Of a stretch of 64,000 nucleotides of DNA, positions 1 through 9,850 are shown one piece after another. The DNA lies in NCBI RefSeq assembly GCF_012971745.1, contig NZ_CP048834.1:1-64000 (forward strand), in the 5' to 3' direction. The notes under the pieces are model-generated. The model was not told where the DNA came from. It saw only the letters and a list, made by a program, of their open reading frames with translations, and did no database searches. Every line of letters begins with the position of its first letter. Positions within the stretch are counted from its first letter, which is position 1. The stretch comes from Starkeya sp. ORNL1 (GTDB lineage: Bacteria; Pseudomonadota; Alphaproteobacteria; Rhizobiales; Xanthobacteraceae). The position numbers were made by a program, and so were the translations under genes.

Positions 1-64
1 GAGGCGGGCCGCCGGCACCGGCGACCTGCTATGGTGCCTGCCCGATTGAGAGCCGACTCACCCC

Positions 65-1972
65 ATGCGCTTTCCGCCCTCGTTCCTAGACGAGATACGC
101 ACCCGCCTTCCGGTCTCGGAAGTTGTGGGCAAGCGCGTCGCCCTGAAGAAGCAAGGGCGCGAGTGGCGCGGGCTATCGCCGTTCAACCCGGAGAAGACGC
201 CGTCCTTCTATGTCAATGACCAGAAGGGCTTCTATCACTGCTTCTCCTCCGGCAAGCATGGCGACCAGTTCGACTTCCTGATGGAGACCGAAGGCCTGCC
301 GTTCCCGGAGGCGGTGGAGCGGCTCGCCTCGATGGCCGGCGTGCCGATGCCGGCCATCTCGCGCGAGGAGGAGGTCCGCGAGAGCCGGCGCAAGACGCTG
401 CACGAGGTGATGGAGCTCGCCACGAAGTATTTCGAGGCGACGCTGCAGGGCCGCGCCGGCGCCAAGGGGCGCGGCTATCTCGCCGATCGCGGGCTGGGCG
501 CGCCGACGCAGGCGCGCTTCCGGATCGGCTATGCGACGCCGGACCGCTTCGCCCTGAAGGAGGCGCTGGGCGCCCAGGGCGTGCCGGTCGAGGACATGGT
601 GGAGGCGGGCCTGCTGATCGCCGCCGACGATATCCCGGTGCCCTATGACCGCTTCCGCGACCGGGTGATGTTCCCGATCACCGATCTGCGCGGGCGGGTT
701 GTCGCCTTCGGCGGGCGGGCGCTGGAGAAGGACGTCTCGGCCAAGTACCTGAACTCGCCGGAGACTTCGCTCTTTCACAAGGGCTCGCTGCTCTATAACG
801 GCTTCAATGCCCGCGCGAGTGCCCATAAGGGCGCGCCGGTGATCGCGGCGGAGGGCTATGTCGATGTCATAGCATTGGTAGAGGCGGGCTTTAGCGGTGC
901 TGTAGCTCCGCTTGGCACCGCGCTCACCGAGGACCAACTGGCGTTGTTGTGGAAGATGGCGCAGGAGCCGGTGCTGCTGTTCGACGGCGACAAGGCCGGC
1001 CGCCGCGCCGCGTATCGCGCGCTCGATCTTGCGCTGCCGCATCTCAAGCCCGGCGTCAGCCTGTCCTTTGGCATGCTGCCGGATGGCCAGGACCCGGATG
1101 ATCTGGTGCGCGCCGGCGGGCGCGAAGCGGTGGATGCCGTGCTCGCGCAGGCGCGCCCGCTCGCCGATGTGCTGTGGGCGCGCGAGACCGAGAATGGCAG
1201 CTTCGACACCCCCGAGCGCCGCGCCGCACTGGAGGCGCGGGTGGGCGAGATCGTCGGCCTGATCTGCGACGAGACGGTGCGCAAGCACTACCGCGCCGAA
1301 CTTATGGACCGCTTCCGCCGCATGTTTGCGCCTGCGGCCACGTCAAATGGCGGCCAGCGCCGGTTCAAGCCGGGGGAGGGGCGGCGGCGCTTCAATGAGG
1401 TGCGCGAGGCCGTGCGCGGCGCCGGCGAAACCATGCGCCACTCCGCGGTGGTACGCGGCGCCTCCGCCGGACTGCCGCGAAACGAGGCATTGCTGCTGTT
1501 CGCGGTGCTCAATCATTCCTGGCTGCTGGATGTGCATGCCGAGGAGCTGGCCGAATTGCCTTTCCTCAATCGCGAGGCCGCCGAGCTGCGCCGCGTTTTG
1601 CTTGATGCGCATTTGGAAGGCGAGAGCGAGGACGAGGAGCGGCTGGCCGTCCGGCTCAAGGCACGCAATCTTGATGGCGCGCTGACGAGAGTGCGGGCCT
1701 GCGCCGTCGCGCGCCATGACTGGCCGGCCTTTGCCGATGCCGGTCGCGGCGATGTCGAGCTGTGGTGGCATCAGCGCACGGCCTTGCACCGGCGCGCGCA
1801 CGCTCTATCTAAGGAACTGAGAGAAGCCGAGAAAGCGTTGGCGGATGATCCGACCGAGATGAATTGGGCTCGCTTCCTCGATGTTCAAAAACGGCTCGCG
1901 GCACTTGACGGGACCGAAGCTTTGGTAGAGGGGTTCGGCGCTGCGTCGGGTCGCCCGGCGCGGTCTATGTAG
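65..1972 (+). CDS. dnaG: DNA primase DnaG
   Basis: This 635-residue protein is the replicative primase that lays down RNA primers at the fork. An N-terminal CHC2-type zinc-ribbon fold spans about residues 35-70, followed by the primase catalytic core and a TOPRIM domain (EGYVDVIAL near residue 263, metal-binding DGDKAGRRA near 304). The C-terminal third is the variable helicase-interaction region. The zinc ribbon is degenerate: positions normally Cys, His, Cys, Cys read Ser38, Asn41, Cys59, Ser62. From memory, similar loss occurs in other alphaproteobacterial primases. Length is near the family norm of about 600-660 residues. It precedes rpoD with a 256-bp gap, the usual order in this lineage. 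Confidence 0.97.
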   Translation: MRFPPSFLDEIRTRLPVSEVVGKRVALKKQGREWRGLSPFNPEKTPSFYVNDQKGFYHCFSSGKHGDQFDFLMETEGLPFPEAVERLASMAGVPMPAISREEEVRESRRKTLHEVMELATKYFEATLQGRAGAKGRGYLADRGLGAPTQARFRIGYATPDRFALKEALGAQGVPVEDMVEAGLLIAADDIPVPYDRFRDRVMFPITDLRGRVVAFGGRALEKDVSAKYLNSPETSLFHKGSLLYNGFNARASAHKGAPVIAAEGYVDVIALVEAGFSGAVAPLGTALTEDQLALLWKMAQEPVLLFDGDKAGRRAAYRALDLALPHLKPGVSLSFGMLPDGQDPDDLVRAGGREAVDAVLAQARPLADVLWARETENGSFDTPERRAALEARVGEIVGLICDETVRKHYRAELMDRFRRMFAPAATSNGGQRRFKPGEGRRRFNEVREAVRGAGETMRHSAVVRGASAGLPRNEALLLFAVLNHSWLLDVHAEELAELPFLNREAAELRRVLLDAHLEGESEDEERLAVRLKARNLDGALTRVRACAVARHDWPAFADAGRGDVELWWHQRTALHRRAHALSKELREAEKALADDPTEMNWARFLDVQKRLAALDGTEALVEGFGAASGRPARSM

Positions 1973-2228
1973 AAACTCCGGGTCGCTCGCCCGCGCGCAG
2001 ATGCGTCGTGGTGCGTGTGGCCCTGTTTGCGTCGTACCTTTCGAGAGCTTGGTACGGCACGAGTCTTGAACGCGAGAAACCGGTTAATGGGTCCGGTCGA
2101 TCAGGGTTAACGCGCGGTTAGAGCAAAAGCAGGATCAATCCTCTCGGACTGATTCGGATGAGGCGGGGCCGGTAGCGGTTTCGCCAGGCGCTGGCGGCGG
2201 GCGGCCCCGGCGGATTAGGAGCACACGC
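1973..2228 (+). promoter_or_regulatory. dnaG-rpoD intergenic region with rpoD leader
   Basis: This 256-bp gap has no supported gene. It should contain the rpoD promoter, since both flanking genes read rightward. I could not assign -35/-10 boxes with confidence. The clear element is the rpoD Shine-Dalgarno sequence AGGAG about 8 bases before the ATG at 2229. Confidence 0.4.
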
Positions 2229-4232
<2,004 letters not shown>

Positions 4233-4251
4233 GCGGAGGCGAGGGGAAGTC

Positions 4252-4683
4252 ATGGCGCGCCCGGCGCAGACGAAATCCTCTCCTGCTGCCAGTCAGCCAA
4301 GTCAGAAGAGCGCCCGGCGACGGGCGCTCTTTTCGTTCGAGCGCATCAGCCAGCCGCTCGCCACGCGGCGCGTGTTCATTGCGCGCATGGCGTGGTCGAT
4401 CTTGGTCTGGTTCGGCATCATGCTGTTCGGGCTTGCCGTGGGGATTTCCGGCTATGCGATCACCGAGGGCATGGGCTTCGTCGACGCCTATCTCAATGCG
4501 GCGATGATCCTCTCCGGCATGGGACCGGTGAGCGAACTGCACAGCACGGCCGGCAAGGTGTTCGCCGGCACCTATGCGATCTTCTCAGGGCTGGTCATCG
4601 TGATCGCGACCGGCGTCGTGCTGGCGCCGATCATCCATCACGTGCTGCACGTCTTCCACGTCGACACCGACGACAAGAACTGA
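4252..4683 (+). CDS. Small membrane protein, function unknown
   Basis: This 143-residue protein has a basic N-terminus and two hydrophobic segments, at about residues 45-70 (WSILVWFGIMLFGLAVGISG) and 102-128 (VFAGTYAIFSGLVIVIATGV). A conserved-looking loop, MILSGMGPVSELHSTAGK, lies between them, and the tail is His-rich. I recognise the general type from Hyphomicrobiales genomes but not a function. The ATG at 4252 has a good AGGGGAAG Shine-Dalgarno sequence. The first 25 codons, however, overlap an intrinsic-terminator-like hairpin at 4306-4334, so the true start could be lower, for example GTG 4369 or ATG 4387. It follows rpoD by 19 bp, so its expression probably depends on read-through. Confidence 0.75.
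   Translation: MARPAQTKSSPAASQPSQKSARRRALFSFERISQPLATRRVFIARMAWSILVWFGIMLFGLAVGISGYAITEGMGFVDAYLNAAMILSGMGPVSELHSTAGKVFAGTYAIFSGLVIVIATGVVLAPIIHHVLHVFHVDTDDKN
4306..4334 (+). terminator. Rho-independent terminator after rpoD
   Basis: Two 11-bp arms, AAGAGCGCCCG and CGGGCGCTCTT, pair perfectly around a GCGA tetraloop and are followed by TTTC. It fits an rpoD terminator but lies within the 5' end of the following reading frame. Confidence 0.7.
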
Positions 4684-4704
4684 CGCGCAAATAGTCTCGC
4701 TGCC

Positions 4705-4836
4705 TCATTCCCCGGGGAGGGGATGATTGGTGCGGCGTGCTTCGCGCGAATAAATATCCACCCCGGCAATCGTCGCGGCAAAGGCGACGAAGACGCCGAT
4801 CACGGCGCAGAGCACGATGATGGTCTCGATTGGCAT
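4705..4836 (-). CDS. 43-residue single-span membrane micro-protein
   Basis: This short reading frame starts at ATG 4836 with an excellent AAAGGAG Shine-Dalgarno sequence at ideal spacing. The product starts MPIETIIVLCAVIGVFVAF, so residues 4-24 form one hydrophobic span, followed by a basic, polar tail (YSREARRTNHP). I cannot name a family. The gene is supported by its ribosome-binding site, membrane-like composition and a perfect FNR/FixK box centred 61 bp upstream of the start codon. It diverges from the exported Fe-superoxide dismutase gene. A role at the membrane under low oxygen is inference only. Confidence 0.7.
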   Translation of the reverse strand: MPIETIIVLCAVIGVFVAFAATIAGVDIYSREARRTNHPLPGE

Positions 4837-4890
4837 GGCCTGGTCTCCTTTGGACGGAGACGAGGCTAGGTGGGCGCCCGGACACCCACA

Positions 4891-4904
4891 TTGATCGTGA
4901 TCAA
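4891..4904. promoter_or_regulatory. FNR/FixK-type binding site
   Basis: TTGATCGTGATCAA matches the FNR/FixK consensus TTGAT-N4-ATCAA exactly. It lies in the divergent region between the micro-protein (ATG 4836) and the superoxide dismutase gene (ATG 4989). For the leftward gene, a class II position (-41.5) would put the start site near 4856 with a TAGCCT -10 box at 4863-4868, which is plausible. Confidence 0.65.
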
Positions 4905-4988
4905 AGCCCGGTGTGCGCGGCTTCCGCGGGAACGATCCGGGGTAGAGAATGTTCGCTCGAGGGGTGATTTTCCCTAAGGAGCACCATC

Positions 4989-5666
4989 ATGATGGACCGC
5001 CGCACCTTGCTCGTCGCAACCGCCGGCACTGCCGCCGCCGCGACGCTGTTCCGTCCGAACATCGCCCGCGCCGCTGCCCCGTTCCAGCAGCCGCCGCTAC
5101 CCTATGATGAAAGCGCGCTGGCCCCGACCATCTCCGCGCGCACCGTGGGGCTGCACTACGGCAAGCACCACAAGGCCTATTTCGACAAGCTGAACGCGCT
5201 GGTCGTCGGCAAGCCCTATGCCGAGCTGTCGCTGGAAGAGGTGATCGTGAAGGCCAAGGACGCCGGCGACGCCGCCATCTTCAACAATGCCGGACAGGCC
5301 TGGAACCACAATTATTATTGGGAGCAGTTCAAGGGCGGTCCGATCCCGGCGCCGGCTGCGCTCAGCGAGGCCGCCGAGCGCGATTTCGGCGGCATGGATG
5401 GGCTCAAGAAGAAGATCGTCGAGACCGCCGACGGCGTGTTCGGCACCGGCTGGGCCTGGCTGGTGGAGAATGGCGGCAAGCTCCAGGTGCTCGGCCTGAA
5501 GGATGCCGGCAACCCGATCGCCGAGCGCAAGACGCCGCTGCTCGGCATCGATGTGTGGGAACACGCCTATTATCTCGATTGGGAGAACCGGCGCACCGCC
5601 CATGTCGCCGCGGTGCTGGACCAGCGGGTGAACTGGGCCTTCGTCGCCAGCAAGATCAGCGCCTGA
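4989..5666 (+). CDS. sodB: Superoxide dismutase, Fe type, exported
   Basis: This 225-residue enzyme converts superoxide to hydrogen peroxide and oxygen. An N-terminal Tat-like leader (DRRTLLVATAGTAAAATLF, then ARA around residue 28) suggests periplasmic location, unlike most cytoplasmic SodB proteins. The four metal ligands are visible as His56, His107, Asp188 and His192. The second-sphere Gln103 in FNNAGQ is typical of iron rather than manganese enzymes. An AAGGAG ribosome-binding site precedes the ATG. It lies divergent from a micro-protein with an FNR/FixK box between them. The fold call is firm; export and metal preference rest on motifs. Confidence 0.93.
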   Translation: MMDRRTLLVATAGTAAAATLFRPNIARAAAPFQQPPLPYDESALAPTISARTVGLHYGKHHKAYFDKLNALVVGKPYAELSLEEVIVKAKDAGDAAIFNNAGQAWNHNYYWEQFKGGPIPAPAALSEAAERDFGGMDGLKKKIVETADGVFGTGWAWLVENGGKLQVLGLKDAGNPIAERKTPLLGIDVWEHAYYLDWENRRTAHVAAVLDQRVNWAFVASKISA

Positions 5667-5773
5667 GCCTCGGGGCCTGACCGAAAACTCAACGGCCCCT
5701 CATCCCCGGGCTTGATCCGGGGATCCAGCCCCTCCGCATGTACTCCGGCCGAAGTCTGGATCCCCGGGTGAAG

Positions 5774-7028
5774 TGTTTGTTCTGGATACATAGCTGACAG
5801 GTGTTCGGAGACATGCCTGACACTTTTGGGGCTTTTGGCCCTGGGAGGTCGGGATGGTCTGGCGGGAGGCATCTGTGGCGGATCAGCGGCGGGAGTTCTG
5901 TTTGCTGGCGAGCCTTGAGGGGGCAAACGTCTCGGCGCTGTGCGCGGGCTTCGGGATCAGCCGGCAGACCGGCTATGTGTGGCTGCGCCGCTACCGCGCC
6001 GGCGAGGCGCTGACGGAGCGCTCGCGGCGCCCGCATGCGAGCCCGCGGCGTAGCGCGGCGGATCTGGAGGCCCGGATCCTGGCGCTGCGCGATGCCCATC
6101 CGGCGTGGGGCGCGCGCAAGCTGGCGCGGCTGCTGGAGGACGCGGCGGCCCCCTCGACGGTGCATGCGGTGCTGGCCCGCCATGACCGGATCGCGCCGGC
6201 CGCGCGCCGGCCGCAGGCCTATGGCCGGTTCGAGCGGGCGACGCCGAACGAGCTGTGGCAGATGGATTTCAAGGGGCGGGTGCAACTCGCCTGCGGCACG
6301 TGGTGCCATACGCTGACGGTGATCGACGATCATTCGCGCTACGCCGTGGTGCTGGAGGCGTGCGCCGACGAACAGACCGCCACGGTGCGCGCCCGGCTGG
6401 AGCCGGCGCTGCGCCGCCACGGCCTGCCGCAGGCCATCTATGTCGACAATGGCGCGCCCTGGGGCGGCGGCCGCCCGGGGCAGTGGACGCCGCTGCGGGT
6501 CTGGCTGCTCAAGCTCGGCATCCGCACCATTCCGGCCCGTCCCCACCACCCGCAGGGCCGCGGCAAGAACGAGCGCTTCCACCGCAGCCTTGCCGACGAG
6601 GTGTTCGACCTCGCCATCCTGCGCGGCCTCGATCAGGCCCAGGCCGCGCTCGAAGCCTGGCGCGAGGACTACAACCATGTCCGCCCGCACCAGGGGATCG
6701 GCCTCGCCGTGCCGGCCAGCCGCTACCGACCCTCGCCGCGGCCCTTCCCGGAGCGCCTGCCCACACCGCACTATGACAGCGCCGAGATCGTCCGCCGGGT
6801 CGGCACCACCAAGGCCTATGTCGGCTTCAACAACCGGCTCTGGAAGGTGCCCAAGGCGTTCCGCGGCGAACTCCTCGCCATCCGCCCGCACAAGCGCGAC
6901 GGCCTTTATGCCGTCTGCTTCGGCGCCACCAGAATCACAACCATCGACCTCAAAAAGCCCCCACACGACCCGCCCTGACTGTCAGGCATGTCTCCGAACA
7001 CCTGTCAGGGATGTCTCCGGTCTTTACA
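5774..7028 (+). mobile_element. IS481-family insertion sequence, apparently intact
   Basis: The element is 1255 bp, begins TGT and ends ACA. A perfect 29-bp inverted repeat lies just inside the ends (5794-5822 and 6980-7008), and the outer 20 bp match imperfectly. It is flanked by the 5-bp direct duplication TGAAG (5769-5773 and 7029-7033), which marks the insertion event. One transposase gene with a complete DDE triad fills the interior. The target was the loop of a family B palindromic repeat. Confidence 0.9.
5854..6978 (+). CDS. IS481-family DDE transposase
   Basis: This 374-residue transposase catalyses cut-and-paste movement of the surrounding element. An N-terminal helix-turn-helix (ISRQTGYVWLRRYRAGE, residues 35-51) precedes a second HTH-like segment and the integrase core. 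The catalytic triad is visible as Asp138 (WQMDFKG), Asp198 (YVDNGAPWG) and Glu240 (GKNERFHRSL). The C-terminal part (residues 315-370) is the usual beta-rich tail. No frameshift or stop interrupts it, so the element may still be active. Its stop codon lies two bases before the right inverted repeat. Confidence 0.93.
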   Translation: MVWREASVADQRREFCLLASLEGANVSALCAGFGISRQTGYVWLRRYRAGEALTERSRRPHASPRRSAADLEARILALRDAHPAWGARKLARLLEDAAAPSTVHAVLARHDRIAPAARRPQAYGRFERATPNELWQMDFKGRVQLACGTWCHTLTVIDDHSRYAVVLEACADEQTATVRARLEPALRRHGLPQAIYVDNGAPWGGGRPGQWTPLRVWLLKLGIRTIPARPHHPQGRGKNERFHRSLADEVFDLAILRGLDQAQAALEAWREDYNHVRPHQGIGLAVPASRYRPSPRPFPERLPTPHYDSAEIVRRVGTTKAYVGFNNRLWKVPKAFRGELLAIRPHKRDGLYAVCFGATRITTIDLKKPPHDPP

Positions 7029-7082
7029 TGAAGCCCGGGGATGAGGGAGTTTGGAGGGCTCGCGTTTGTCCATCTGGAGAGC

Positions 7083-7304
7083 TCACGACGGCAGGATCAG
7101 CCCGGCTGCCACGGCGGGCAGCGTGAGCGAGCTTTGCATGGCGCGATCCACCAGCATCGCGAAGCCGACCAGCAACAGGAAGCCGAGGAAGAACAGCGCG
7201 AACAGCACCAGCGAGATGCGCCGCGCCACATCCGAGACGCCGGTGAAGCCGATAGCGCCGGCGATCAGCGAGATGACGAGGAAGATCAGCGCGTATTTCA
7301 GCAT
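7083..7304 (-). CDS. DUF1328 family small membrane protein
   Basis: This 73-residue protein starts MLKYALIFLVISLIAGAIGF, the conserved opening of the DUF1328/YtjA family, so ATG 7304 is preferred over upstream in-frame codons that lie in repeat sequence. It has two predicted membrane spans, at about residues 3-22 and 30-52. Family members are small inner-membrane proteins often linked to envelope stress, but their function is unknown. A weak AGGAC ribosome-binding site precedes the start. The gene reads toward the IS element. Confidence 0.85.
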   Translation of the reverse strand: MLKYALIFLVISLIAGAIGFTGVSDVARRISLVLFALFFLGFLLLVGFAMLVDRAMQSSLTLPAVAAGLILPS

Positions 7305-7330
7305 GTCCTGGAGTGCCCCGATGCCCGCCG

Positions 7331-7450
7331 CTAGAGCACTATTCTGTCGCTCGGATGGAGTCATCCGAGCGACAGAATAGTGCTCTAGATTCAATATACT
7401 GGAGCACGTTCTTATCGCAAAAGTCTTCCAACTTTTGCGGAACATGCTCT
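7331..7450 (-). repeat. Intergenic repeat family A, copy 1, with a long perfect hairpin
   Basis: This 120-bp repeat has a second copy at 41602-41717 in the opposite orientation. One half (7331-7388) is a perfect palindrome: two 27-bp arms starting CTAGAGCACTATTCTGTCGC around the loop GAGT. The other half is a shorter hairpin (GCAAAAGT/ACTTTTGC). It lies between a DUF1328 gene and an MFS gene. Confidence 0.8.
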
Positions 7451-7511
7451 AAACGGCGGCTACCGTGCAGTGGTTCCCTGATGCACCATGCGGCGCGATT
7501 GCGCGGCGGAA

Positions 7512-8825
7512 TCACGCGCCGCCCGATCGCACATCGTCGACCAGCACCGCATCTTCCACATCGCCGGCGGCGGGCGCGCGGGGGAAGCTGGGCTGGGTCG
7601 GCGGAACCGGATCGCGGTCCTTTTCGGGTACGGTGACGGTGCCGGTCGGCGGGCAGGCAACGAGGTCGGACGGCTTTTCCCCGGTTGCTGCCTCGCGGCC
7701 GGCGATCCGCCACAGCACGAACAGCAGCAGAAGCCCGTAGCAGGCGGCGTTGAACAGGAACAGCGCGCCGGGCCCGTAATGCGTCATGCCGACCGAGGCG
7801 AGGGACGGGCCGACCACGGAGCCGACGCCATAGGCGAGCAGCACGCCGGCGGCGGTCTCCACCGCCTCTTCCGGTGCGGTGCGGTCATAGGCATGGGCGG
7901 CGGTGAGCGAATAGGCCGGCAGCGCCAGCGCGCCATAGGCGAAGCCGAGCGCGGCGAGGCCGGTCAGTGACGCCGGGACCAGGCCGAGCGCGAGAGCGGC
8001 CACCACCGCTCCCACCAGCAGGCCGGCGAGCACGCGGCGGCGGTCCATCTTGTCCGACAGCCGGCCGACCGGCCATTGCGCCAAGGCGCCGGCGACGACG
8101 ACGGCGCTCATGAAGGTCGCTGCGCCGTCGGCGGTGAGGCCGCGGCCGATGCCGAAGATCGGCCCGAGGCTCCATAGCGAGCCATTGGTGAGGCCGATGA
8201 CGAAACAGCCGACCATGGCGACGGGTGCGGCCCGCAACAGGCGCAGCGGGCGGATGCGCGCCACCTCGATCGGCGCCGGCTGGCCGGCGCGGCTGATGGT
8301 GACCGGCAAGGTCGCCAGCGAGAACAGGATGGCGGCAATGGCGAACAGCTCGAAGCCGCGCACCGGAAACGCCGTCACCAGCATCTGGCCGGCGGTCAAG
8401 GCGGCATAGTCGACCATGACATAGACCGACATGACGAGGCCGCGCGTCTGGTTGGTGGCGCGGTCGTTCAGCCAGCTCTCGATGACCAGATAGAGCCCGG
8501 CGAAGCAGAAGCCGGTAATTGTGCGCAGCGCATACCAGACGAACGGCTCGACCAGGATCGGGTGCGCCAGCATGGTTGCCACCGCCGCCGAGGTGAGGGC
8601 GGCGAAGGCACGTATATGGCCGGCGCGCCGCACCAGCCGCGGCACGATGAGGCAGCCGAGCACGAAGCCGAGATAATAGGAGGAGCCGAGGATACCGAGG
8701 CTCAGCGCGCTGAAGCCCTCGAACGCGCCCCGCAGCGGCAGCAGCGTGTTCTGCAGGCCGCTTCCGGTAACCAGGAAAAATACGCCGAGCAGGAGCGCGG
8801 CTACGGGACCGAGCGTCTTCGCCAT
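7512..8825 (-). CDS. MFS transporter, YcaD-like
   Basis: This 437-residue protein has about twelve hydrophobic segments and belongs to the major facilitator superfamily. It resembles the YcaD/TMEM-type branch: it lacks a large loop insert and carries ESWLNDRATNQTRG between spans 4 and 5, a motif I associate with YcaD-like proteins. The inter-domain motif GRLSDKMDRRRVL is present near residue 257. A hydrophilic, Pro-rich tail follows the last span from about residue 385. The substrate cannot be inferred. Its start region lies divergent from the aldose epimerase-like gene. Confidence 0.85.
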   Translation of the reverse strand: MAKTLGPVAALLLGVFFLVTGSGLQNTLLPLRGAFEGFSALSLGILGSSYYLGFVLGCLIVPRLVRRAGHIRAFAALTSAAVATMLAHPILVEPFVWYALRTITGFCFAGLYLVIESWLNDRATNQTRGLVMSVYVMVDYAALTAGQMLVTAFPVRGFELFAIAAILFSLATLPVTISRAGQPAPIEVARIRPLRLLRAAPVAMVGCFVIGLTNGSLWSLGPIFGIGRGLTADGAATFMSAVVVAGALAQWPVGRLSDKMDRRRVLAGLLVGAVVAALALGLVPASLTGLAALGFAYGALALPAYSLTAAHAYDRTAPEEAVETAAGVLLAYGVGSVVGPSLASVGMTHYGPGALFLFNAACYGLLLLFVLWRIAGREAATGEKPSDLVACPPTGTVTVPEKDRDPVPPTQPSFPRAPAAGDVEDAVLVDDVRSGGA

Positions 8826-8920
8826 GACTGAAACCGGACGGAATTTCGCATGCCGCTGATGCAGGCGGCTTCACGATCGGTTAGACCTGAAACGGGGCAT
8901 TGTCGAGGTGGGGTGGTGAG

Positions 8921-9808
8921 ATGACGGACGTTTCCGCGACACTTGGGTCGGACTTCCTCACTGTGGAGATCGGAGCGCTCGGCGCCGAGATGGTCAGCCT
9001 GCGGGATGCCGACGGCCGCGACTTGCTGTGGAACGGCGATGCCGCCTTCTGGACCGGCCGCGCGCCGCTGCTCTTCCCCATTGTCGGGCGGCTGACGAAC
9101 GACACGCTGATCCATGACGGCGTCACCCACCCGATGACCCAGCACGGCTTCGCGCGGCGTCGCCCGTTCGAGCTGATGAGCGCCAGCGATTCGCGCGCCA
9201 CCTTCCGCCTCGTCGACGATGAAGAGACCCGCAAGCAATACCCGTTCGCCTTCGGCCTCTACGTCACCTACACGCTCAACGAGGCGACGCTGACCATCGA
9301 GGCGCGGGTGCACAATCCGGGCGTCACCGAATTGCCGGCGAGCTTCGGCTTCCATCCCGCCTTCCGCTGGCCGCTGCCCTATGGCGGCGGTCGCGCCGAC
9401 CACATCATCACCTTCGAGAAGGCCGAAGTGGTGCCGATCCATCGGCCGGTGGGCGGGCTGCTCTCCGCCGCCACTGAACCGAACCCGGCGGTCGGCGGCT
9501 CCATCAAGCTCGACAAGGTCGACTTCGAGCGCGACGCGCTGATCTTCACCGATGTGCGCTCGCACCATGTCGTCTATGGCGCGCCGGGTGAGCCGGGGCT
9601 GGAGATCGCCTTCGAGGGCATGCCGCAGCTCGGCATCTGGTCGAAGCCGGACGCGCCCTTCGTGTGCATCGAGCCCTGGTATGGCCATGCGAGCCCGGAG
9701 GGCTTCGCCGGCGAGTTCAGCGAGAAGCCGGGCCTGGTGCAGATCGCGCCGGGCGGCGAGCGGCGCTTCGCCATGAGCGTGCGCTGGCTGCCGGACACCG
9801 GGCGTTAG
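8921..9808 (+). CDS. Aldose 1-epimerase family protein
   Basis: This 295-residue protein has the galactose mutarotase-like beta-sandwich of the aldose 1-epimerase/YeaD superfamily. Visible family features are GAEMVSLRDADGRDLLWNGD near the start, FPIVGRL, the conserved GFHPAFRWPL segment with its catalytic-type His, and the late ICIEPWYG-like motif (VCIEPWYGHA) with the glutamate. It probably interconverts sugar or sugar-phosphate anomers in the cytoplasm; no signal peptide is seen. ATG 8921, behind a purine-rich GGTGGTGAG stretch, is preferred to an in-frame TTG at 8900. Confidence 0.85.
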   Translation: MTDVSATLGSDFLTVEIGALGAEMVSLRDADGRDLLWNGDAAFWTGRAPLLFPIVGRLTNDTLIHDGVTHPMTQHGFARRRPFELMSASDSRATFRLVDDEETRKQYPFAFGLYVTYTLNEATLTIEARVHNPGVTELPASFGFHPAFRWPLPYGGGRADHIITFEKAEVVPIHRPVGGLLSAATEPNPAVGGSIKLDKVDFERDALIFTDVRSHHVVYGAPGEPGLEIAFEGMPQLGIWSKPDAPFVCIEPWYGHASPEGFAGEFSEKPGLVQIAPGGERRFAMSVRWLPDTGR

Positions 9809-9850
9809 GTCGCCTCCTCTCGGAGTGCGCCGTACGTGTCCGGCGCCCGC

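Larger units (their letters stand above)
5675..7047. repeat. Palindromic intergenic repeat (family B), split by an IS element
   Basis: The core CCCTCATCCCCGG...CCGGGGATGAGGG runs from 5697 to 5773 and resumes at 7029-7047 once the IS is removed. With the IS and one target copy deleted it aligns end to end with the copies at 49146-49236 and 52604-52693. Left flanks also match (GACCGAAAACTC and variants). Confidence 0.8.

Noticed and set aside
31..219. Short rightward frame overlapping the dnaG start
   Set aside because: It is a shifted frame of dnaG with Ala/Arg-rich nonsense sequence.
173..1288. Leftward open frame of 371 codons inside dnaG
   Set aside because: Antisense shadow of primase; no motifs.
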